Positions 39,665 through 46,972 of a DNA stretch of 64,000 nucleotides are shown piece by piece. The notes under the pieces are model-generated. The model was not told the DNA's origin. It ran no database searches and saw only the letters and a list, made by a program, of their open reading frames with translations. Position 1 is the stretch's first letter. Every line of letters starts with the position of its first letter. This DNA comes from Actinomadura harenae (GTDB lineage Bacteria; Actinomycetota; Actinomycetes; Streptosporangiales; Streptosporangiaceae): the NCBI RefSeq assembly GCF_003696215.1, contig NZ_RFFG01000012.1:62001-126000 (forward strand), read 5' to 3'. A program made the translations under genes and the position numbers.

Positions 39665-39844
39665 AACACCCCAGAGTTACATTTTCGGGCCTCTACTTCG
39701 CCCTTGGTGAGCGCAATACCGGCGACCCTCTAGGCTGAGCTTTTGTTGGGCCGTTCGCGCGCGGCCCTTGTCCGGCCGTCTGCGCGCGCTCTCCTCCGCA
39801 CCACCCTGTTGACCTGCGCGGTCCCTTCTTCTTGGGCGACACAG

Positions 39845-41173
39845 ATGGCGAAGGAACCGGACGGCTGGCGTTTCCGGTTCGGCCTACTCTGGACGGGTTC
39901 GGCGGCCTCCCTGCTCGGCGCGATGAGCGTCACCACAGCGGCACCCCTGCTCGCCTTCACGCTTACCAGATCGCCTACTTTTGTCAGTTATGTCGTTGCA
40001 GCCGGAACGGTTCCGAGCCTGTTGCTGCACATCCCCGCCGGAATGCTCGTGGACCGGCTGGACCACTGGTGGACGATGCTGCTCAGCCAGACCGTCCGGA
40101 CGCTGATGTCGCTGGCGGTCGTGCTGACCCTCGCCGCCGGGGCCTTCCGGCCGCCCGTCCTGATCGTCGCCGCGCTGGTCAGCGGGACGTGCACGACCTT
40201 CTACAACGTCGCCGAGGTGACGGCCGTCCCGAGCGTCGTCCCGGCGGAGCACTTCCAGCGGGCGATGGCGCAGAACGAGGGGCGGGCGAACGGCGCGATG
40301 CTGCTCGGACGGCCCTTGGGCGGGGTCCTGCAGGCGGCGGGCACCGGCTTCCCCTATGCCGCCGACGCCGCGTTCGGGCTCGCGTCCACGGCGGCGATCC
40401 TGACGCTGCGGTCCGCCGGGCTCCGGGGGCGCTGGAACCATGCCCGCCCGCTGCACGCCGACGGCCCCACCGACGCGTCCGGGATCCGGGCCGGGTTCCG
40501 GCGGGGCGGATCGCTGGTCGGCGAAATGCTGGAGGGGCTGACGTGGCTGTGGCGGTACCGGTTCCTGCGCACGACGCTGATCGCGTGCACAGCCACGAAC
40601 CTGCTGTTCCAGGTCGTCACCCTGCTCTTGGTCGTGCGCGCGCGTGAGGCGGGCCTCCCCCTCGCCATGGCCGGAGTCCTGCTCGCCGCGCCAGGCCTGG
40701 GCGGGTCGTTCGTCTCCGGCTATGTTGCGGTCACCCGCCGGCGCCGGTTCGGACGCCGTCCGATCAAGCTCGTCACCCTGTGCATGTGGGCCTGGCTCGC
40801 GATGACCATCCTGCTCGCCGCCTTCCCCTGGGCCTGCGTCTGGATGGTCGCCTGGGGCGGCGTCGGGTTCGTGGGGGCGCGGCTGAACATCGCCCTGTCC
40901 GCCTACCAGGCCAGCCGCACCCCACCTGAGCTGCGCGGACGCGTCGCCGGGACGAACCGGTTCGTCACCCTCGGGATCGCGCCGATCGGCACGATGTGCG
41001 GTGGGGTGGCGATCACCGCGGTGGGCGCTCGCGCCGTCGCGTGGGCGGTGCCGATCGCCATCGCCGCCACCGGCGTCCTGCTCTGGACGGCCCGGCGGGC
41101 GCACGTGCTCCGGCTTCGGCGGCGGCTCCGTCACGGCCCGGTCCGGGAGGCCGTGGTGCCGGCCCGGGTATGA
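39845..41173 (+). CDS. MFS transporter, exporter-like
   Basis: This 442-residue membrane protein starts at ATG 39845 (MAKEPDGWRFRFGLLWTGSA), and the longer frame adds 34 polar residues with no match to the family. About 12 helices are visible, with the MFS loop motif AGMLVDRLDHWWTMLLSQ (a form of the motif A loop) and ATNLLFQVVTLLLV in the second half. It resembles the MFS_3 / enterobactin-exporter-like group, often self-protection or siderophore exporters. The substrate is unknown. Its last 161 bp overlap the end of an opposing gene. Confidence 0.9.
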   Translation: MAKEPDGWRFRFGLLWTGSAASLLGAMSVTTAAPLLAFTLTRSPTFVSYVVAAGTVPSLLLHIPAGMLVDRLDHWWTMLLSQTVRTLMSLAVVLTLAAGAFRPPVLIVAALVSGTCTTFYNVAEVTAVPSVVPAEHFQRAMAQNEGRANGAMLLGRPLGGVLQAAGTGFPYAADAAFGLASTAAILTLRSAGLRGRWNHARPLHADGPTDASGIRAGFRRGGSLVGEMLEGLTWLWRYRFLRTTLIACTATNLLFQVVTLLLVVRAREAGLPLAMAGVLLAAPGLGGSFVSGYVAVTRRRRFGRRPIKLVTLCMWAWLAMTILLAAFPWACVWMVAWGGVGFVGARLNIALSAYQASRTPPELRGRVAGTNRFVTLGIAPIGTMCGGVAITAVGARAVAWAVPIAIAATGVLLWTARRAHVLRLRRRLRHGPVREAVVPARV

Positions 41174-41711
41174 CGGACGGCCCGGCGTCCGCCGGGCCGG
41201 TGAGAGCGCGTCCGACGTCGCTCATGAGGCGTTGGAGTTCGTCGTCCACGGCGGCCGCGCTGCGCGGGTCCTGTTTTCCGGCTTCGCCGAGACCGTGCAG
41301 CCAGGCGCGGCGGACCTCGGCGCGCAGGGTCTCGACCGGCTTCGCCAGGCTCGGGTCGTGGCCGACCGCGTCGAGGAACCCCTGGATCTCGCGGACGGCC
41401 GTCCGGTACTCGGCGGAGACGCGGCGCCCGCCCACCAGGTCCTCGTCCTCGCCGAGGGCGCCGAGGGACCGCAGGCGTTCGCAGAGACGGACGGTCACGC
41501 CGAGGTCGACGACGGCGTCGTCCATGCTCCGCAGGGCATCGCGGACGCGCCGGCCGGCGGCCTCCGACTGCTCGGCCTGCCGTGCGTCCGCCGCCCGCCG
41601 CCGCTCGTAGGTATGGCCGAGGCGGGCCGTGACGACGCCGACGACCGCGGTGAGCGCCCCGGTGAGGACGGCGGTCCCGCCCGTCACCAGCGCCGTGGCA
41701 GTGGAGCCCAT
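41013..41711 (-). CDS. Membrane-anchored coiled-coil protein of unknown function
   Basis: This 232-residue protein starts at ATG 41711 with GGAGG 8 bp upstream (MGSTATALVTGGTAVLTGAL). One membrane helix is followed by a charged helical region (ARLGHTYERRRAADARQAEQ and onward to about 170). The last 50 residues are Pro/Ala/Arg-rich and lie entirely inside the 3' end of the MFS gene on the other strand, so they may be unselected tail. No domain is recognised. It follows the nSTAND1-type gene by 76 bp in the same direction and may belong to the RiPP cluster. Confidence 0.6.
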   Translation of the reverse strand: MGSTATALVTGGTAVLTGALTAVVGVVTARLGHTYERRRAADARQAEQSEAAGRRVRDALRSMDDAVVDLGVTVRLCERLRSLGALGEDEDLVGGRRVSAEYRTAVREIQGFLDAVGHDPSLAKPVETLRAEVRRAWLHGLGEAGKQDPRSAAAVDDELQRLMSDVGRALTGPADAGPSVIPGPAPRPPGPGRDGAAAEAGARAPAGPSRAGRRWRRWRSAPPTRRRERPPR

Positions 41712-41787
41712 ACCGTGATCCTCCGCCCGGAGCGGACACCGCTCAGCGTCATGTGCCACACCTGGCGGACCTGCCGTCCGGCGTTCC

Positions 41788-43842
41788 TCACACGTCCGCC
41801 AGGAGGCGCCACGCCTCGGCGCGCAGGTGTTCGGGCAGGGGCGGGTGCCGGGCCTCGACGGCGCGGGTCGCGAGGTCGGTGGCCGTCCCGGTGTCGCCGG
41901 TCATCAGTTCGACCTGCGCCGCCCGGTACAGGGCCGGACCGCTCTCCGCGCCCGCCACGACGGCCTCGCCGATCTCCGCGCGGGCGGCGTCCAGGCGGCC
42001 CCGCCTCGCGAGCGCCAGCGCGCGGGCCGCGCGGGCGGCGGGATCGGCGGAGCGTCCGAGCCGGTCCAGGTCGCGCAGCGCCGACTCCGACTCGCCTCGG
42101 TCGGCGAGGATCTCGCCTCGGATCTCCCGGGCCTCGGACACGTCCCCGTGCCGGTTGAGCACACCGCTGAGCACCGCGAGGGCCGCCTCGGGACGGCCGG
42201 CCCGCCAGAGCATCCGGCCGAGCCCCACCTGGACGGACGCGTCGCCCGGCGCCAGGTCCGCGCCGCTGCGGAGCAGGGCGACGCCGCGTTCGACGTCCCC
42301 GGTGGCGAACCGCGCCCAGCCCTCGGCGGCGAGCTGCCGGACGACGCCGACGCTGTCGTCGATCGTCTGAAGCAGCTCGCCCGCGCGCTGGTAGGAACGG
42401 GCCGCCTCGTCGAAGCGTCCGTGCAGGTAGGCGATGTTCCCGAGGACGGTCTGCACGTCCGCCTGGAACCCGGCGTCGGTGTCGGGGTGCCCGGCGGCCG
42501 CCCCTGCGAGCCCCCGGGCGAGCAGGGGCTGTCCGGCGGCCAGCGCCGCTTCCGCCGCACGCAGCCGATGCCAGGGGCCGGTGCGATACCTGCTGCGCTT
42601 CGGCCGCTCCCCCAGCCGGTCCAGGGTGAGGGCGAGCGCCGCATGCTGGAGAACGTCGGTCGTGGTGTCACCAGTGCGCACGCTCTTCACCAGGTGTGCT
42701 TCCCTGAGAAGGTGCCGCGCGGCGGCGGACACCGCGGGACCGTCGCGTCCCCGCTCCCTGGCGGCCGCCGCGGCCTCCTCGGGACTCGACGGGATCTCGG
42801 CCGCGTGCCGTGCGACCTCCTCCGGTGTGCGCTCCCACGTCCTGAGCGTCCGCCACTCGGCCTCGGAGGTGGCGCCCGCGGAACGCGCGGCGGCGTCCAG
42901 GACGTCCACGATGTTGTCCATGGTCGCCGTGCAGAGGTCGGCGAGGATGTCGTCCAGGCTGGGGACCAGCCTGGACGAGATGGTCTCGTCGGTCTCGCCG
43001 AGGCGGTCCCAGAGTGTCCGGCAGGCGGCCTGGAGGAGCACGGGCTCCACTCCCGCGTCCTCGTGTGCGGCGGACTCGTGTGCGGTGGCGTTGTGCGTGG
43101 TGCTCAGCTCGTCCACCAGGCGTTCGGCCGCGCCGTCCTCGAACGGACGGCCCGCCTGCTGCGCGGGTTCCACCACGGCGCTCAGAGCCCCGCTCCATGT
43201 GAGCCGCCCGAGGCGCACCTCCGCGACCGGCAGCCCGTGGCGGGCGACGGCCTCGACCAGGTGCTCGGCTTCTTCCTCCCGGACGGAGAACAGCAACCGG
43301 GCGCCCGGATCGGCGGCCACCACCGTGAGGAGTTCGCGCAGACCCGATCGCCCGCGGGAGAGCGCGCGGCCGGTGAACCAGCGCTCCGCGCAGTCGACCG
43401 CGAGCAGGACCGGACGCTGCGCTCCGAACCGTCCGCGCCGCCGGGCCCGCCGCAGGAACGCGGCCACCGGGCCGGCCTCGCCGGGGTCTTCGCGCCATGC
43501 GGCGAGCAGCGCCAGAAGATAGGGATCCCACTCCGGGAACGCCGCGTTCGGCAGGACGCGCCCTTGGAGGGGGACGGCCAGGGGGCCGACGTCCGCGACG
43601 GGGACGGGGTCGTGCCGGGTGTCGCGCAGAAGCGGTATCACGCCGGCGTTGATCAGCGAGGTCCGGCCGCAGCCGCTCGGCCCGCGCAGCACCGTGACGG
43701 GACGGTGCGCCCAGAGCTCGGCGAGCCTTCGCGTCTCGTCGGCACGGCCGAAGAACCGGTGGCCCTCGGCGGTCGTGAACGGCCGTCGACCCGGATAAGG
43801 GTTCGGGTCATGGCGGGACGTGAGTTCTTCCACGTCGCCCAC
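41788..43842 (-). CDS. nSTAND1-type NTPase with C-terminal TPR-like repeats
   Basis: This protein of about 684 residues opens with the nSTAND1 signature HDPNPYPGRRPFTTAEGHRF FGR, and its P-loop is GPSGCGRTSL, again with Arg in place of Lys. LLAVDCAERWF is the Walker B-like strand. From about residue 380 the chain is TPR-like repeats (LARGLAGAAAGHPDTDAGFQ; FDEAARSYQRAGELLQTIDD; ARALALARRGRLDAARAEIG). GTG 43842 is chosen. A TTG at 43902 would overlap the end of the RiPP precursor gene, so the two are made from one transcript. It may be a regulator or scaffold for the cluster. The role is not known. Confidence 0.75.
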   Translation of the reverse strand: MGDVEELTSRHDPNPYPGRRPFTTAEGHRFFGRADETRRLAELWAHRPVTVLRGPSGCGRTSLINAGVIPLLRDTRHDPVPVADVGPLAVPLQGRVLPNAAFPEWDPYLLALLAAWREDPGEAGPVAAFLRRARRRGRFGAQRPVLLAVDCAERWFTGRALSRGRSGLRELLTVVAADPGARLLFSVREEEAEHLVEAVARHGLPVAEVRLGRLTWSGALSAVVEPAQQAGRPFEDGAAERLVDELSTTHNATAHESAAHEDAGVEPVLLQAACRTLWDRLGETDETISSRLVPSLDDILADLCTATMDNIVDVLDAAARSAGATSEAEWRTLRTWERTPEEVARHAAEIPSSPEEAAAAARERGRDGPAVSAAARHLLREAHLVKSVRTGDTTTDVLQHAALALTLDRLGERPKRSRYRTGPWHRLRAAEAALAAGQPLLARGLAGAAAGHPDTDAGFQADVQTVLGNIAYLHGRFDEAARSYQRAGELLQTIDDSVGVVRQLAAEGWARFATGDVERGVALLRSGADLAPGDASVQVGLGRMLWRAGRPEAALAVLSGVLNRHGDVSEAREIRGEILADRGESESALRDLDRLGRSADPAARAARALALARRGRLDAARAEIGEAVVAGAESGPALYRAAQVELMTGDTGTATDLATRAVEARHPPLPEHLRAEAWRLLADV

Positions 43843-43894
43843 CCTTCGCCCGATGTCGGCCGGGCTTCTCGGTGCCGGGTCCGTCCCGCGGACC

Positions 43895-44080
43895 TCAGCC
43901 AAGCTCCGCGTCGCCGATGTAGGAACTGAACCCGGCGCACACCGTCGTCGGCCTGCGTTCGGGCGCGAACACCGCCTCGATCTCGCTCGCGAGCACCGTG
44001 CCGCCCACCCGGCTCAGCTCTTCGAGCGAAGCCCCGGACAGGTCGGGAAGGTCACTGCGGAAGTCAACCTCGTCGCGCAT
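43895..44080 (-). CDS. FxsA-like RiPP precursor peptide with internal FxSxx motif
   Basis: This is a 61-residue peptide with ATG at 44080 behind AAGGAG (6-bp spacing). The leader is acidic (MRDEVDFRSDLPDLSGASLE) and typical of FxSxx-COOH precursors, including DLSGASLEELSRV. The core end reads TTVCAGFSSYIGDAELG: F51-S-S-Y-I55 fits FxSxx, but six residues follow, whereas family members stop right after the motif. A single cysteine (C48) precedes it. The maturation genes (radical SAM, NB-ARC/TPR) lie within 6 kb. The modified bonds cannot be read from sequence. A Phe-to-Ser-region cyclophane is the expectation from the family. Confidence 0.75.
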   Translation of the reverse strand: MRDEVDFRSDLPDLSGASLEELSRVGGTVLASEIEAVFAPERRPTTVCAGFSSYIGDAELG

Positions 44081-44332
44081 CGGAGCTCCTTGTTCCGGCG
44101 GTCGGGGCCCATCTGTGATTGTGCATGTTCCCTTCCCGGCACGGGACAACCTGGCCACATCGCGCCATTGTTCTGACCTCCATTGCCAGCTCAGATGGCG
44201 CGCGAGACCATGCGCACTCGTATCTGCCCGGCGGCCGTCCCGGACGTGGAATTCTCCCATGGTCCGGACAAGTCCAGCGGCATAGGATGCAGAACACGAT
44301 CGATGGTGCGACCACGTGCGGAGGCGAGTCGC
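44081..44332. promoter_or_regulatory. Divergent promoter region between the precursor gene and the NB-ARC/TPR gene
   Basis: This 252-bp gap drives the precursor operon (minus) and the FxsT-type gene (plus). GCGGAGGC at 44318-44325 is the ribosome site for the plus gene. I find no convincing -10/-35 pair or palindrome. The middle (44120-44200) is AT-richer than average. Confidence 0.4.
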
Positions 44333-46912
44333 GTGACTGAATCAGTCGATGTCGCCCCGGTGCCAGCGGGTATCCCGCGCATCTGGGGTGCCAAGATTCC
44401 CGCGCGCAACCACAATTTCACCGGTCGCGAAGATCTTCTCTCATCCCTTCGGGAAGGGATCAGGAACAGCGTCGCGGCGGCTGTCGTCCCTTACGCCCTG
44501 CACGGAATGGCCGGAGTCGGTAAAACACAGCTCGCGATCGAGTACGCGCACCGCTTCCGCCCCGAATACCAGCTCGTCTGGTGGATTCCGTCCGCGCAGG
44601 AGAGCCTGGTCCGGTCCTCGCTCGCCGGGCTCGCTCCCCGCCTGGACCTGCCGCCCGCCAGCAAGATCGGCGTGGAGGAGGCCGCCAACCTGGTGCGGCA
44701 GGCGCTGGAGCGCGGCGAGCCCTACAACCGCTGGCTGCTGATCTTCGACAACGCCGACGAGCCGGAGGACATCAACGCGTTCGTCCCGCAGGGGCCCGGT
44801 GACGTCCTCATCACCTCCCGCAACCCGAACTGGAAGGGACGGGGACGCGTCGCCACCGTCGAGGTGGACGTGTTCTCCCGCAAGGAGAGCGTCGAGTTCC
44901 TCGACAAGCGCCTCCCCGGCGCGCTCGCCGAGAAGGACGCCGCCCGCCTCGCCGAGGAGCTCGGCGACCTGCCGCTCGCCCTGGAGCAGGCGGCGTCCCT
45001 GCTGCAGGAGTCGGCGATGTCGGTGCGGGACTACCTCGCGCTGCTCCGCGACCGCATCAGCGACCTCCTGCTGGAGGGTGAGGCGAGCGAGTACCCCCGT
45101 CCGATGACGGCCGCGTGGCGGCTCGCGGTGGAGGAACTGGAACGGAACTACCCGAACGCCGTCCCGCTGCTGCGCTGCTGCGCCTTCTTCGGCCCCGAGC
45201 CGTTCCCCCGGGACGTGTTCCGGACGGCGCCCGAGGGCGTGTCGCCGGAGCTGGCCACGATCCTCGGGGACACGATCGAGACCAGCCGCGCGGTCGCCGG
45301 TCTGCGCAGGTACGCCCTGGTCCGGGTCGAGATCGAGGGCGACAACCGCACGATCCAGATGCACCGGCTGATCCAGGGACTCGTCCGCAGCGCGCTCTCG
45401 GCCGGGGACAGGGCGCGCTACCTGGCGGACGTCCACCTGCTGCTCGCGGAGGCGACGCCCGGGGACCCCGACCGGCCCGAGTCGTGGCGGGACTTCGGCG
45501 CCCTGTACGCGCACATCGACCCGACGGGCGCCATCGACAGCGGCGATCCGAGGGTCCGGGCGATGGTCCTGGCGTTCGTCCGGTACCTGTACAGGTCCAG
45601 CGACCAGTCGGGCGGCGCGGGCTTCTCCAAACGCGTCCAGGACCACTGGAGCGAGATCTCGCCACCGGACGACCTCAACGTCCTGCGGGCCCGGCGGCTG
45701 CGCGCCATCCTCCTGAGAGAGCGGGGCCAGTACGCCGAGGCGTACGAGCTCAACCGGGAGACGCTGCGCACCATGCGCGCCAGTGAACGGACCGACGACG
45801 AGTTCCGCGACCTCCTGCTCGCCGTGATCGACAGCAGCGGGGCCGACCTGCGCGCACGCGGCGACTTCCGGCAGAGCCGGGAGCAGGACGAGGAGTCCCT
45901 GCGCGAGCACGAGAGCTTCTTCGGGGCGTCGCACGCGAGGACGATCCGGCCCATGAACAACCTGGCGCTCGACTACGGCCTCGTCAGCGACTACGTGCGG
46001 GCGCGCGACCTCCAGGAGCGCTGCTACCGGCTGACCTCCGTCCGGCCGCGCCCTGAGGGCGTCAACGCCTTCGACGAGGCACTGCACCTGAACGGGCTGG
46101 CCCGGGCCGTCCGGCTGCTGGGGATCTTCCGGGACGCCATGGACTTCGGCGAGGACGCGCTCGCCCTCGCCACCGAGCAGCTCGGGCTGGACCACGCGGT
46201 GACGGTCCGCGCGTCCATCGACCTCGCGATCGCCAAGCGCCGCGCCGGCCGCTACCAGGAGGCGCTGGAGCTCGCCGAGGAGACGCACGACCGATGCCTG
46301 CGAACGTTCGGCCCGATCAACCCCGACACGCTCGCCTCGGCGACCAACCTGGCGAACACCTACCGGACCGTGGACAGGCAGGACGAGGCCCTGGAGCTGG
46401 CCAGGACCGTCACCGAGCGCTACCCGGAGATGTACGGACCCGCACACCCCTACATCTTCGCCGTCCAGGGCAATCTGGCCCTGCTGCACCGCGTGCGCGG
46501 CGAGACCACGACGGCGCGGTCGACGAACGAGACGGCGCTCAAGGGGCTGGAGACCAAGCTCGGACGCGACCACCACTACTCGCTGACCATCGCCACCAAC
46601 CTCGCCAGCGACCTCGCCGACCTGGGTGACCTCGCCGGCGCGATCGCGCTCGGCCGGGGCACGCTGCGGCGGCTGCGGTCGCTGCTCGGCATGGAGCACC
46701 CCATGACGCTGGCGTGCGCCGCGAACCTCTCGGCCGACCTTGAGCGCGAGGGCAAGGAGCGGCGGAACGACGCCCTCCAGCAGGAGGGCGAGGGGCTGTA
46801 CGAGGACACCATCCACCGGTACGCGCGGCTCTTCGGCCTCAACCACCCGGACGCGGTCGTCGCGGCCGAGCGACGCCACCTGGACTGCGACTTCGACCCG
46901 CCGCCGATCTAG
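44333..46912 (+). CDS. NB-ARC/TPR protein of FxSxx-COOH systems (FxsT type)
   Basis: This 859-residue protein starts at GTG 44333 with GGAGG 8 bp ahead (VTESVDVAPVPAGIPRIWGA). An NB-ARC STAND domain has intact Walker A GMAGVGKTQL (about 58-67), Walker B RWLLIFDNADEPED (about 133-146) and GDVLITSRNPNW. An arginine/winged region precedes QMHRLIQGLVR. Residues about 450-850 are TPR/NPHP-like repeats (LNNLALDYG, ATNLANTYRTVDRQDEALEL, NLALLHRVRG, NLASDLADLGDLAGAIALG). 'FxSxx-COOH system tetratricopeptide repeat protein' is the known name for this build next to FxsA/FxsB. Unlike the other two STAND proteins here it keeps the Walker lysine. Its role in RiPP making is unproven. Confidence 0.85.
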   Translation: MTESVDVAPVPAGIPRIWGAKIPARNHNFTGREDLLSSLREGIRNSVAAAVVPYALHGMAGVGKTQLAIEYAHRFRPEYQLVWWIPSAQESLVRSSLAGLAPRLDLPPASKIGVEEAANLVRQALERGEPYNRWLLIFDNADEPEDINAFVPQGPGDVLITSRNPNWKGRGRVATVEVDVFSRKESVEFLDKRLPGALAEKDAARLAEELGDLPLALEQAASLLQESAMSVRDYLALLRDRISDLLLEGEASEYPRPMTAAWRLAVEELERNYPNAVPLLRCCAFFGPEPFPRDVFRTAPEGVSPELATILGDTIETSRAVAGLRRYALVRVEIEGDNRTIQMHRLIQGLVRSALSAGDRARYLADVHLLLAEATPGDPDRPESWRDFGALYAHIDPTGAIDSGDPRVRAMVLAFVRYLYRSSDQSGGAGFSKRVQDHWSEISPPDDLNVLRARRLRAILLRERGQYAEAYELNRETLRTMRASERTDDEFRDLLLAVIDSSGADLRARGDFRQSREQDEESLREHESFFGASHARTIRPMNNLALDYGLVSDYVRARDLQERCYRLTSVRPRPEGVNAFDEALHLNGLARAVRLLGIFRDAMDFGEDALALATEQLGLDHAVTVRASIDLAIAKRRAGRYQEALELAEETHDRCLRTFGPINPDTLASATNLANTYRTVDRQDEALELARTVTERYPEMYGPAHPYIFAVQGNLALLHRVRGETTTARSTNETALKGLETKLGRDHHYSLTIATNLASDLADLGDLAGAIALGRGTLRRLRSLLGMEHPMTLACAANLSADLEREGKERRNDALQQEGEGLYEDTIHRYARLFGLNHPDAVVAAERRHLDCDFDPPPI

Positions 46913-46972
46913 GCCCCGACCGGATCGCGAAGGGCCCGACCGGTCGCGGAGGTCCGGACGAGTCGTGCGAGT

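Noticed and set aside
44441-46879. 812-codon minus-strand frame opposite the NB-ARC/TPR gene
   Set aside because: Low-complexity Val/Gln/Arg/Leu composition and no domain, against clear NB-ARC and TPR motifs on the plus strand.
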